Numbered from the stretch's first letter, positions 1-10,700 are shown. The stretch: 16,809 bases of DNA from an uncultured Eubacteriales bacterium (GCA_934572535.1 CAKTLJ010000032.1:1-16809), one strand, 5' to 3'. Made by a program: numbers and translations. Notes: generated from the sequence alone by a model not told the origin.

Positions 1-86
1 AGGCCGGTCTTGTCCACATAGTAGTAATCGTACGTTCGTATCTTGGCGAAGTCGGAAATACCAACTGGGATATGCAGGTCAGACAT
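1..86 (-). CDS. N-terminal fragment of a third AAA-ATPase/PD-(D/E)XK array gene, cut by the window edge
   Basis: The minus strand from 86 encodes the first 28-29 residues (MSDLHIPVGISDFAKIRTYD and on to the YYYVDKTGL segment) of another member of the array. These 86 bases are identical to 1697-1782, the start of the neighbouring complete copy. The ATG (84-86) lies 3 nt before the TGA of the upstream copy (79-81), giving an 8-bp overlap, and the Shine-Dalgarno GGAGG sits inside the upstream gene's last codons. The rest of the gene lies outside the window, so it is unknown whether this copy is complete or which variable block it carries. Confidence 0.85.
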   Translation of the reverse strand, partial: MSDLHIPVGISDFAKIRTYDYYYVDKTG

Positions 87-1782
87 CCTTCTTCCTCCCT
101 TCCAGCTTCTTGCACAGGCAGCGCTTCTTATAGAAGGCGATCCCGTAGCAGCGGATGGAATCATAGTCCTCTTCGAACTCCCTTGCGTACTGCCGGTCCT
201 CGATCTGTTGGAGGGCGGCGGAACAGCTCGCTTCCAGGGCGTCCAGCGTCTTGGCGTACTTGGCCTCGAAGACGACGACCTGCGGCCTTTCCGGGTGATA
301 GACGACGATGTCGCTGCGGCCCTCGCCGTGCTCCCGGTTGGACTCCACCGCACAGCCGGAGCCGGTCAGGACCCCCGCCAGGAAGGCGTGGTAAAAGTCC
401 TCCTTGTAGTCGTGGTAGCTGATGGTCTTGTAGAGCAGCTTGTTCAGCTCCTCCGTCAGCGTTCCCGTGTCGCCGGACCACATGGCGTCGAACAAGGCGG
501 TCAGGTTCCAGGTCTGGGCGCTGTCGCTAAACCACTTCTGGATGGTCGTCTCGAAGATCTCCCGGATCTCCGCATTGGGAATGACCAGGGCAGAGGTCTT
601 CTCCGGCAGCGGGGCCGCGAGGGCCTCCTCCCGCGCTTGGGTCAGGTAGCCGGTCAGGTAGAGAATGCTCCACAGATTGTCTTCCGAGGAGTGCAGATAG
701 TCATAGGTCAGGTCCTCTTCGACCTGCTGAAGGATATAGCCGCCGGACAGCAGCGTTTCTAGCTTTTTGGAAATTTTCCGCCCTCGATAGTCGATAAACG
801 ACCGGATGATGGCGTTGTCGCTCGTGTTCTTCCAATAGCTGGCAGGCTTGGCCTTGGGATCGCGCTGGAGGTCCCGCAGGTAGTTCATCACGTCCCAGGG
901 GCAGTAGACATCCAGGTCCCCGAAGTGGTAGCCGTCGTACCAGTTTTTGAGGGCGGCGGCGTGTTCTGCGCAACCGGCATCGCTCAGGATCCGGTCCACG
1001 TCCGCCTGGGTGAAGCCAAAATATTCGTTCAGGTGCGAGGACGCGATCGTGTCCGAGACAAAGTTGTTCGTGCCGGTAAAGATGCTCTCCTTGGCGATCC
1101 GCAGGCAGCCGGTGATGACGGCGAAGCGCAGGGCGTCGTTGTCTTTCAGCGCCGTGCTCATCAGCCCCTTTATGATCTCCAGCATGTCCGGGTAATAGCC
1201 GTTGGCGCTGGCCTTGGCGATGGGAACGTCATACTCGTCGATGAGCAGGATCACAGGCTTGCCGTAATGCGCCCGCATCATCTGCATGAGCAGAACGATC
1301 GAGGTCTTCAGCATCGCGTCGGTGGGATCTCCACTGACCAAATCAGACAACTTCTTGAAAATTTTGAGGTCATCGGGATTGACCCGCTCGCTCGACGCCA
1401 AATAGCTGTGCGCCTTACAGAGATTTGCGATGCGCTCCAGAAGCATTCCCTTCGCGGAGGCAAAGGTCAAGCCATCAATATCTTTGAAGGTCACAAACAG
1501 CACCGGCCACTGGTTCCTCCACGCGCTGCACAGCGCGGCGTTCTGGGCGATCTCCAGCCCCTCGAACATGGCCTTGCTGTCCTTCCGGATGTCGAAGAAG
1601 TTGGCCAGCATACTCATGCCCATCGTCTTCCCAAAGCGGCGGGGGCGGGTGATGAGCGTCACCTCCGCCGTCTCCCTCTCCAGCAGCTCCGCGATGAGGC
1701 CGGTCTTGTCCACATAGTAGTAATCGTACGTTCGTATCTTGGCGAAGTCGGAAATACCAACTGGGATATGCAGGTCAGACAT
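79..1782 (-). CDS. AAA-ATPase-like / PD-(D/E)XK nuclease protein, array copy B
   Basis: A 567-residue protein with an N-terminal AAA-ATPase-like domain and a C-terminal PD-(D/E)XK-type nuclease domain, the architecture known as AAA-ATPase_like plus PDDEXK_9 (formerly DUF1703), common in multiple copies in gut Clostridia and Bacteroidetes. The biological role of the family is not established. Walker A is RPRRFGKT (residues 46-53), Walker B is VILLIDEYD (about 177-185), and the nuclease core is the Asp of GRSDIVV (about D491) with EAK (E506, K508). The open frame continues upstream of 1782 for 89 codons inside the neighbouring gene, but that stretch is low-complexity out-of-frame sequence. The ATG at 1782 is preceded by GGAAGGGAGG and matches the start of the other copies, so it is preferred. 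Residues 95-165 differ strongly from copy A, while the rest is nearly identical. It overlaps copy A by 8 bp and is probably translationally coupled to it. Confidence 0.9.
   Translation of the reverse strand: MSDLHIPVGISDFAKIRTYDYYYVDKTGLIAELLERETAEVTLITRPRRFGKTMGMSMLANFFDIRKDSKAMFEGLEIAQNAALCSAWRNQWPVLFVTFKDIDGLTFASAKGMLLERIANLCKAHSYLASSERVNPDDLKIFKKLSDLVSGDPTDAMLKTSIVLLMQMMRAHYGKPVILLIDEYDVPIAKASANGYYPDMLEIIKGLMSTALKDNDALRFAVITGCLRIAKESIFTGTNNFVSDTIASSHLNEYFGFTQADVDRILSDAGCAEHAAALKNWYDGYHFGDLDVYCPWDVMNYLRDLQRDPKAKPASYWKNTSDNAIIRSFIDYRGRKISKKLETLLSGGYILQQVEEDLTYDYLHSSEDNLWSILYLTGYLTQAREEALAAPLPEKTSALVIPNAEIREIFETTIQKWFSDSAQTWNLTALFDAMWSGDTGTLTEELNKLLYKTISYHDYKEDFYHAFLAGVLTGSGCAVESNREHGEGRSDIVVYHPERPQVVVFEAKYAKTLDALEASCSAALQQIEDRQYAREFEEDYDSIRCYGIAFYKKRCLCKKLEGRKKDV
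87..1782. repeat. Tandem direct repeat, unit B (1696 bp)
   Basis: This unit comprises one whole array gene and ends exactly where the next begins: 1-86 repeats 1697-1782 without a difference, giving a period of 1696 bp. The same sequence recurs in the adjacent unit with an offset of 1696 up to base 1287 and of 1687 from base 1499, the shift coming from a 9-nt length difference in the variable block. Read by eye, differences outside the block are limited to 1255/2951 and 1539/3226, which points to recent duplication or continuing homogenisation. Confidence 0.9.
1288..1498 (-). other. Variable block of array copy B
   Basis: These 211 nt encode residues 95-165 of copy B (beginning VTFKDIDGLTF, ending MLKTSIVLL). 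The equivalent block in copy A is 202 nt and only distantly similar: conserved positions include K-D-x-D-G, F, A, ML, H-x-YL and KTS, roughly a quarter of the residues. Both edges are abrupt, with near-perfect identity resuming at once on either side. In the protein the block lies between Walker A and Walker B of the ATPase domain. Confidence 0.85.
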
Positions 1783-3469
1783 CCTTCTTCCTCCCTTCCA
1801 GCTTCTTGCACAGGCAGCGCTTCTTATAGAAGGCGATCCCGTAGCAGCGGATGGAATCATAGTCCTCTTCGAACTCCCTTGCGTACTGCCGGTCCTCGAT
1901 CTGTTGGAGGGCGGCGGAACAGCTCGCTTCCAGGGCGTCCAGCGTCTTGGCGTACTTGGCCTCGAAGACGACGACCTGCGGCCTTTCCGGGTGATAGACG
2001 ACGATGTCGCTGCGGCCCTCGCCGTGCTCCCGGTTGGACTCCACCGCACAGCCGGAGCCGGTCAGGACCCCCGCCAGGAAGGCGTGGTAAAAGTCCTCCT
2101 TGTAGTCGTGGTAGCTGATGGTCTTGTAGAGCAGCTTGTTCAGCTCCTCCGTCAGCGTTCCCGTGTCGCCGGACCACATGGCGTCGAACAAGGCGGTCAG
2201 GTTCCAGGTCTGGGCGCTGTCGCTAAACCACTTCTGGATGGTCGTCTCGAAGATCTCCCGGATCTCCGCATTGGGAATGACCAGGGCAGAGGTCTTCTCC
2301 GGCAGCGGGGCCGCGAGGGCCTCCTCCCGCGCTTGGGTCAGGTAGCCGGTCAGGTAGAGAATGCTCCACAGATTGTCTTCCGAGGAGTGCAGATAGTCAT
2401 AGGTCAGGTCCTCTTCGACCTGCTGAAGGATATAGCCGCCGGACAGCAGCGTTTCTAGCTTTTTGGAAATTTTCCGCCCTCGATAGTCGATAAACGACCG
2501 GATGATGGCGTTGTCGCTCGTGTTCTTCCAATAGCTGGCAGGCTTGGCCTTGGGATCGCGCTGGAGGTCCCGCAGGTAGTTCATCACGTCCCAGGGGCAG
2601 TAGACATCCAGGTCCCCGAAGTGGTAGCCGTCGTACCAGTTTTTGAGGGCGGCGGCGTGTTCTGCGCAACCGGCATCGCTCAGGATCCGGTCCACGTCCG
2701 CCTGGGTGAAGCCAAAATATTCGTTCAGGTGCGAGGACGCGATCGTGTCCGAGACAAAGTTGTTCGTGCCGGTAAAGATGCTCTCCTTGGCGATCCGCAG
2801 GCAGCCGGTGATGACGGCGAAGCGCAGGGCGTCGTTGTCTTTCAGCGCCGTGCTCATCAGCCCCTTTATGATCTCCAGCATGTCCGGGTAATAGCCGTTG
2901 GCGCTGGCCTTGGCGATGGGAACGTCATACTCGTCGATGAGCAGGATCACGGGCTTGCCGTAATGCGCCCGCATCATCTGCATCAAAATCAGAAGCGAGG
3001 TCTTCACTTCCTGCAAAGACGCCGTCTGGTTCTTCAAGGCAGAGAATTTGCTTTGCAGGGCGCCATCTATTTTTTCGTCTTGCTGCAAATAGGCGTGCGT
3101 GATACAGGCTTGCGAGAGGGCAAATCGCAGCATCTCATAGGCATGTTCAAAACAGGTCCCATCGACGTCCTTGAGCGACAGGAAGAGCACCGGCCACTGG
3201 TTCCTCCACGCGCTGCACAGCGCGGTGTTCTGGGCGATCTCCAGCCCCTCGAACATGGCCTTGCTGTCCTTCCGGATGTCGAAGAAGTTGGCCAGCATAC
3301 TCATGCCCATCGTCTTCCCAAAGCGGCGGGGGCGGGTGATGAGCGTCACCTCCGCCGTCTCCCTCTCCAGCAGCTCCGCGATGAGGCCGGTCTTGTCCAC
3401 ATAGTAGTAATCGTACGTTCGTATCTTGGCGAAGTCGGAAATACCAACTGGGATATGCAGATCGTTCAT
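1775..3469 (-). CDS. AAA-ATPase-like / PD-(D/E)XK nuclease protein, array copy A (promoter-proximal)
   Basis: A 564-residue protein and the first gene of the array. Motifs: Walker A RPRRFGKT at 46-53, Walker B VILLIDEYD at 174-182, nuclease motif GRSDIVV (D488) followed by VVFEAKYA (E503, K505). All expected key residues are present, so both activities may be intact. The start ATG (3467-3469) has a strong Shine-Dalgarno GGAAGGAGGG. Its second codon is Asn (MNDL) where the downstream copies have Ser (MSDL); in those copies this short stretch forms the overlap with the preceding stop. Residues 95-162 form a block unrelated at DNA level to the same region of copy B. The flanking sequence differs only by a Pro codon synonymous change (2951) and Thr82 versus Ala82. 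The function is unknown; a defence, mobile-element or DNA-processing role is conceivable but not shown here. Confidence 0.92.
   Translation of the reverse strand: MNDLHIPVGISDFAKIRTYDYYYVDKTGLIAELLERETAEVTLITRPRRFGKTMGMSMLANFFDIRKDSKAMFEGLEIAQNTALCSAWRNQWPVLFLSLKDVDGTCFEHAYEMLRFALSQACITHAYLQQDEKIDGALQSKFSALKNQTASLQEVKTSLLILMQMMRAHYGKPVILLIDEYDVPIAKASANGYYPDMLEIIKGLMSTALKDNDALRFAVITGCLRIAKESIFTGTNNFVSDTIASSHLNEYFGFTQADVDRILSDAGCAEHAAALKNWYDGYHFGDLDVYCPWDVMNYLRDLQRDPKAKPASYWKNTSDNAIIRSFIDYRGRKISKKLETLLSGGYILQQVEEDLTYDYLHSSEDNLWSILYLTGYLTQAREEALAAPLPEKTSALVIPNAEIREIFETTIQKWFSDSAQTWNLTALFDAMWSGDTGTLTEELNKLLYKTISYHDYKEDFYHAFLAGVLTGSGCAVESNREHGEGRSDIVVYHPERPQVVVFEAKYAKTLDALEASCSAALQQIEDRQYAREFEEDYDSIRCYGIAFYKKRCLCKKLEGRKKDV
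1783..3469. repeat. Tandem direct repeat, unit A (1687 bp)
   Basis: This is the second unit of the head-to-tail repeat, nearly identical to 87-1782 apart from an internal divergent block at 2984-3185. At its right end, identity stops at about 3460, a few bases inside the coding sequence: ATGAACGATCTG here against ATGTCTGACCTG in the other copies. The sequence right of 3469 (promoter and leader) is unique, so this unit is the outer edge of the array. Confidence 0.88.
2984..3185 (-). other. Variable block of array copy A
   Basis: These 202 nt encode residues 95-162 of copy A (beginning LSLKDVDGTCF, ending EVKTSLLIL). The reading frame is kept despite a 9-nt length difference from the copy B block. 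That favours replacement by the homologous segment of a diverged paralogue over random decay. Confidence 0.85.
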
Positions 3470-3506
3470 GGCCGCGCCCTCCTTCCGGGTATGTTAGCTT
3501 ATGCTT

Positions 3507-3535
3507 ATGATACCATGAAACCTCTCTGTTTACAA
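3507..3535 (-). promoter_or_regulatory. Predicted sigma-A promoter of the nuclease/ATPase array
   Basis: On the minus strand, TTGTAA (3530-3535) is followed by a 17-bp spacer and TATCAT (3507-3512), with TGG just before the -10 box (extended -10). The start point would be near 3500, giving a leader of about 30 nt before the Shine-Dalgarno and ATG at 3469. It is the only convincing promoter seen for the array, which supports a single transcript. Confidence 0.6.
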
Positions 3536-3590
3536 GCGGGAAGAGGCCGACCCTGTCCCCGCTTCTTCCCCACAATGCATCGATTCTCTC

Positions 3591-3603
3591 TCAATAATAT
3601 TGA
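3591..3603. promoter_or_regulatory. 13-bp palindrome over the brnQ -35 box (candidate operator)
   Basis: TCAATAATATTGA is a perfect inverted repeat around one central base and overlaps the -35 hexamer of the brnQ promoter (3600-3605). The placement is typical for a repressor operator. No regulator is encoded nearby and the motif does not match a box I recognise with confidence. Confidence 0.4.
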
Positions 3604-3628
3604 CTTTTTGTTTTTGAAGCGCTACAAT
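3600..3628 (+). promoter_or_regulatory. brnQ promoter
   Basis: TTGACT (3600-3605), a 17-bp spacer and TACAAT (3623-3628) make a near-consensus sigma-A promoter. The start point would be near 3635, leaving a leader of only about 20 nt that holds the GGAGG Shine-Dalgarno at 3644-3648. Such a short leader rules out a riboswitch or T-box here. Confidence 0.75.
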
Positions 3629-3640
3629 CATTGAGAATGA
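3628..3640. promoter_or_regulatory. 13-bp inverted repeat at the brnQ transcription start (candidate operator)
   Basis: TCATTGAGAATGA has perfect 5-bp arms around GAG and covers the expected +1 site. It shares the outer TCA...TGA pattern with the palindrome at 3591-3603, so the two may be sites for one regulator. Chance is possible for so short a motif. Confidence 0.35.
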
Positions 3641-3655
3641 AATGGAGGCGATTTT

Positions 3656-5011
3656 ATGAAAGAAACCCTGCGTGTCAAAGAGCTTGCCTTTGTGGCCAGT
3701 ATGCTCTTTGGTATGTTTTTCGGCGCAGGCAACCTGATCTTCCCCGTCTACATGGGGCAGCTGGCCGGCAGCAACGTCTGGCAGGCCATCGTGGGCTTCA
3801 TCATCACCGGCGTGGGTCTGCCCCTGCTGGGCGTGGCCGCCCTGGGCCTGAGCCGCCAGGAGAGTCTCTTTGATCTGAGCTCCAAGGTGGGCAAGAAGTA
3901 TGGCTACTTCTTCACCTGCGTCCTCTACCTGACCATTGGTCCCTGCTTTGCCATCCCCCGCTGCGCCACGGTCTCCTTCACCGTGGGCACCGCTCCTCTG
4001 CTGAAAAACGGGAGCAGCCCCCTCTTCCTGGGCCTCTTCTCCCTCGTGTTCTTCGCCCTGACGCTGGCCCTGTCCTTCCGCCCCAGCAAGATCCTCACCT
4101 GGGTGGGCAAGGTGCTCAACCCGGTCTTCCTGGTCTTCCTGGGCATCCTGGTGATCAAGGCCCTCCTCTTCCCCATGGCCTCCGTGGGCGCGATCCCGCC
4201 GGGCCCCTCCTATGAGACCGGCGCCTTCTTCACCGGCTTCCAGCAGGGCTACCAGACCATGGACGCCCTGGCCGGTCTGGCCTTCGGCATCGTGGTGGTC
4301 AACGCCATCCGGGATCTGGGCATCAAAAAGCCCGACGCCGTGGCCAAGAACACCGTCACCTCCGGCGTGTTCAGCTGCCTGCTCATGGCCCTCATCTACC
4401 TGATGGTCACCATCGTGGGCACGCAGAGCCGCGGGGTCTACCCCGTGTGCGAAAACGGCGGCGAGGCCCTGGCCCTCATCGCCGAGCACTACTTCGGCAC
4501 CGTGGGCGCGCTGCTGCTGGCGATCACCGTGACCCTGGCCTGCCTCAAGACCGCCGTGGGCCTGGTCACCAGCTGCTCCGAGGCCTTCGTGACCATGTTC
4601 CCCAAGGGGCCGCGCTACCAGGTCTGGGCCGTGCTCTTCAGCGTGGTCTCCTTCCTCATCGCCAACCTGGGTCTGAGCTCCATCATCGAGTACGCCGTGC
4701 CCGTGCTCATGTTCCTCTACCCCCTGGCCATCACCCTGATCTTCCTGGCCCTCTTCGGCCGCTTCTTCGGGAACGACCAGCGGGTGTACGCCTGGGTCAC
4801 CGGCTGCACGCTGGTCGCCGCCGTCCTGGACTTCCTGGGGGCGCTGCCCGCCGCCGCCCAGGCTGCCCTCCACCTGTCTCCCCTGCTGGCCGCCGCCAAG
4901 GAGATCCTGCCCTTCTTCGCCCTGGGCTTCGGGTGGATCTGCCCGGCCCTCATCGGCCTGGTCATCGGCCTGATCCACAGCAAAGTAAAAAAGCGGCCCA
5001 CCGCCGCCTGA
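3656..5011 (+). CDS. brnQ: Branched-chain amino acid transport carrier BrnQ (LIVCS family)
   Basis: A 451-residue, very hydrophobic integral membrane protein with about a dozen membrane segments. It fits the BrnQ/LIVCS cation-coupled symporters that import leucine, isoleucine and valine across the cytoplasmic membrane. Recognisable signatures are FFGAGNLIFP at residues 21-30, the TIGPCFAIPR segment around 93-102, and GYQTMDALAGLAFG at 198-211. The length is normal for the family. The ATG follows GGAGG by 7 nt and lies just downstream of a near-consensus promoter, so the start is secure. The gene is monocistronic and divergent from the nuclease array, and ends at a strong bidirectional terminator. 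Two palindromes at the promoter suggest control by a DNA-binding regulator, perhaps responding to amino acids. The high use of GC-ending codons matches the housekeeping genes in the window. Confidence 0.95.
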   Translation: MKETLRVKELAFVASMLFGMFFGAGNLIFPVYMGQLAGSNVWQAIVGFIITGVGLPLLGVAALGLSRQESLFDLSSKVGKKYGYFFTCVLYLTIGPCFAIPRCATVSFTVGTAPLLKNGSSPLFLGLFSLVFFALTLALSFRPSKILTWVGKVLNPVFLVFLGILVIKALLFPMASVGAIPPGPSYETGAFFTGFQQGYQTMDALAGLAFGIVVVNAIRDLGIKKPDAVAKNTVTSGVFSCLLMALIYLMVTIVGTQSRGVYPVCENGGEALALIAEHYFGTVGALLLAITVTLACLKTAVGLVTSCSEAFVTMFPKGPRYQVWAVLFSVVSFLIANLGLSSIIEYAVPVLMFLYPLAITLIFLALFGRFFGNDQRVYAWVTGCTLVAAVLDFLGALPAAAQAALHLSPLLAAAKEILPFFALGFGWICPALIGLVIGLIHSKVKKRPTAA

Positions 5012-5016
5012 GTTGA

Positions 5017-5057
5017 AAAACGACCGCCTGCCGGAAGTCCCGGCAGGCGGTCGTTTT
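5017..5057. terminator. Bidirectional intrinsic terminator between brnQ and the murB operon
   Basis: A perfect 18-bp stem (5017-5034 pairing with 5040-5057) with a 5-nt loop; the GC-rich core is flanked by A4 and T4 runs so it works on both strands. It lies 6 nt after the brnQ stop and about 27 nt beyond the stop of the convergent gene at 5085. Confidence 0.92.
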
Positions 5058-5084
5058 CAGTTCGTCAAGCAAGGGCGTTCCCGG

Positions 5085-5684
5085 TCACATCCAGTCCACC
5101 CAGTTGGTGTCTGCCTTGGAGAGGATATACTGCTCGCTGGCGTCGGGGACCTCGTAATACTCGTCGGGGACCTCAAAGGGGTTGAAGCCGTCCCGCTTCC
5201 AGAAGGCCTCGATGGCGGCCTCCGCCTCGGCGACGTCGATGGAGGGGTCCTCGAAGGACTTCACCAGGGTGTTGATGTGCGCGAGCATCTCGTCGGCCCG
5301 CTTGCTGTACTCCACGTCGATGCGGTACTCGCGGTTCATGCAGCCGCGGAACTGGATGGCGCTCTCCGTGTCGTCCACCACCGTGAGGAAGACGTGGAAG
5401 ATCAGGCCCAGGCCGCCCAGGTTGTAGTAGCCGTTGTACTTCATCAGGTCCTTCGGCTCCTTGACCTCGGGGCAGGCGAACATGCCTTCGGGCATGTGGC
5501 CCTGATGGTCCGCCTTGACCTTCTCCACCTGGTCGTAGGGCACGCAGTCCACGGCCATATAGCGGGCCATCCAGCCCTGGACCATGGCCTCCGCCTCCTC
5601 CAGGGAGTGGTAGCTCTTAAAGGTGGTCTCATGGCGGTCATTGCCGCTCATGGCCTGCATCAGAACAAAAAAGCGATCGTTCAT
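5085..5684 (-). CDS. Hypothetical protein downstream of murB
   Basis: I do not recognise this gene. It encodes a soluble, acidic protein of about 199 residues with no signal peptide or membrane segment, rich in Asp, Glu, Tyr and Met (beginning MNDRFFVLMQAMSGNDRHE, ending ILSKADTNWVDWM). A small beta-rich middle (YNLGGLGLIFHVFLTVVDD) is followed by charged, probably helical sequence and a Pro/Tyr-rich tail. Consecutive ATG codons at 5687 and 5684 follow AAGGAG; the second has the better spacing (7 nt) and is used here. The gene begins about 20 nt after the murB stop on the same strand, so it is probably the second gene of a murB transcript. No function can be assigned from context alone. Confidence 0.8.
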   Translation of the reverse strand: MNDRFFVLMQAMSGNDRHETTFKSYHSLEEAEAMVQGWMARYMAVDCVPYDQVEKVKADHQGHMPEGMFACPEVKEPKDLMKYNGYYNLGGLGLIFHVFLTVVDDTESAIQFRGCMNREYRIDVEYSKRADEMLAHINTLVKSFEDPSIDVAEAEAAIEAFWKRDGFNPFEVPDEYYEVPDASEQYILSKADTNWVDWM

Positions 5685-5705
5685 CATGGTTCTCCTTTGC
5701 AAATT

Positions 5706-6635
5706 TCACGGGTCGAGCTGGACGCCCAGCATCCGAAGCTCCGGCTCCAGCTCCACCCCGGTCTTCTCCAGGACGGTCTTCCGCACCAGGCGGATCAGAT
5801 CCAGGATGTCCTGGCAGGTGGCGTTTCCTGTGTTGATGACAAAGCCCGCGTGCTTTTCCGAGACCTGGGCGCCGCCCACGGACCGGCCCTTCAGGCCGCA
5901 CTGCTCGATCAGCCCCCCGGCGAAATGGCCTGCCGGACGCTTGAAGGTGCTGCCGCCGCTGGGGTAGTCCAGGGGCTGCTTGGACCGGCGGCGCTGGGCG
6001 AGGTCGGCCATCCTTGCCCGGATCGTCTCCCGGTCGCCCGGCTTCAGCTGGAGCCGCGCCCCGGTGATGAGCCAGGGCAGGTCGGAAAAGACGCTGCGGC
6101 GGTAGCCCAGCTCCAGCTGGTCCTTCTCCAGCCGGTGCGGCTCCCCCGCCTCGTCCAGGCAGTCCACGGAGAGGAGCACCTGGGCCAGCTCCCCGTCGTA
6201 GGCCCCGGCGTTCATGAACACGCCGCCGCCCAGGGTGCCGGGGATGCCGTGGGCAAACTCCAGGCCGGTCAGGCCGTGGTCCGCCGCGAAAATGGCCGCC
6301 TGGGCCAGGGTCGCCCCCGCCCCCGCCCGGAGGATGGTCTCCCCCTCCAGGGCCAGGTCGGTCAGGCCCCCGGCGATCTTGATGACAAATTCCTCCACGC
6401 CCCGGTCCGACACCAGCAGGTTGGAGCCCTTACCCAGGAAAAAGGGCCGGACCCCCTCCGCCTTCGCCAGCTTCAGGATGAGGGCCAGCTCCTCCTGGCG
6501 CTTGGGACAGGCCATGAGGGCCGCGGGGCCGCCCACCTTGAAGGAGGTGTGGCGGCGCATGGGTTCTTGTTGACGCAGCTCCAGCGCAGGCAGCGCTGTC
6601 TGTAATGCTTCTCGGAGCGATCCGAAGCGATCCAT
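5706..6635 (-). CDS. murB: UDP-N-acetylenolpyruvoylglucosamine reductase
   Basis: A 309-residue cytoplasmic flavoenzyme that uses NADPH to reduce UDP-GlcNAc-enolpyruvate to UDP-MurNAc, the second committed step of peptidoglycan precursor synthesis. FAD-binding signatures are KGSNLLVSD (69-77) and GIPGTLGGGVFMNAGAY (130-146). The MurB C-terminal domain shows GYRRSVF, the serine proton donor in GGSTFKRP (S229), and the conserved acidic LEPELRMLG (E299 likely catalytic). Lack of the longer tyrosine loop makes it a type II (Gram-positive) MurB, and the length is normal for that class. A start six codons upstream is open, but ATG 6635 follows GGAGGG by a suitable distance and is preferred. It has its own extended -10 promoter and lies beyond the rpoC terminator, so it is not simply an rpoBC operon member. 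Confidence 0.95.
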   Translation of the reverse strand: MDRFGSLREALQTALPALELRQQEPMRRHTSFKVGGPAALMACPKRQEELALILKLAKAEGVRPFFLGKGSNLLVSDRGVEEFVIKIAGGLTDLALEGETILRAGAGATLAQAAIFAADHGLTGLEFAHGIPGTLGGGVFMNAGAYDGELAQVLLSVDCLDEAGEPHRLEKDQLELGYRRSVFSDLPWLITGARLQLKPGDRETIRARMADLAQRRRSKQPLDYPSGGSTFKRPAGHFAGGLIEQCGLKGRSVGGAQVSEKHAGFVINTGNATCQDILDLIRLVRKTVLEKTGVELEPELRMLGVQLDP

Positions 6636-6673
6636 GGAATCCCTCCATCTCATGGTTTGATTTCATTCGTTCT

Positions 6674-6679
6674 ATTATA
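6674..6679 (-). promoter_or_regulatory. murB promoter (-10 box)
   Basis: The minus strand carries TGCTATAAT, a perfect TATAAT preceded by an extended -10 TGn motif, about 40 nt before the murB start. No clear -35 hexamer is seen at 17 bp, which is tolerable for an extended -10 promoter. Confidence 0.6.
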
Positions 6680-6751
6680 GCAGAGTTTGCTTGAAAAAAG
6701 TAGTGATTTTATAATTTTTCCACAAGTTCCCCGCGCGGGCGCACGACGACC

Positions 6752-6782
6752 AAAACGGCTGCGGAAGCTCCGCAGCCGTTTT
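6752..6782 (-). terminator. rpoC terminator
   Basis: A 13-bp perfect stem (6752-6764 with 6770-6782) and a 5-nt loop, about 18 nt past the rpoC stop. The A4/T4 ends give a short U-tract in the rpoC transcript, so termination may be partial and some readthrough to murB is possible. Confidence 0.8.
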
Positions 6783-6800
6783 GTTTGGATCGTTCGGGTC

Positions 6801-10679
<3,879 letters not shown>

Positions 10680-10700
10680 ATATTCATCGTCCTCCCTTTT

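Noticed and set aside
1783..2049. An 89-codon N-terminal extension of array copy B, or a fusion with copy A
   Set aside because: The extension is the out-of-frame end of copy A (Ser/Arg-rich, no structure). The overlap start at 1782 has a Shine-Dalgarno and matches the other copies.
1..3469. Insertion sequence or transposase explanation for the tandem repeat
   Set aside because: No transposase motif, terminal inverted repeats or target-site duplication are seen; the repeat edges coincide with gene start and stop.
3606..3655. Riboswitch or T-box upstream of brnQ
   Set aside because: The predicted leader is only about 20 nt, too short for either.
3530..4978. A 482-codon open frame opposite brnQ
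   Set aside because: It is a low-complexity Gly/Glu/Gln/His protein antisense to BrnQ, and it would end inside the divergent promoter region.
5013..6605. A 530-codon open frame opposite murB and the hypothetical gene
   Set aside because: It begins inside the bidirectional terminator and is antisense to two genes with good ribosome sites; its composition is that of a shadow frame.
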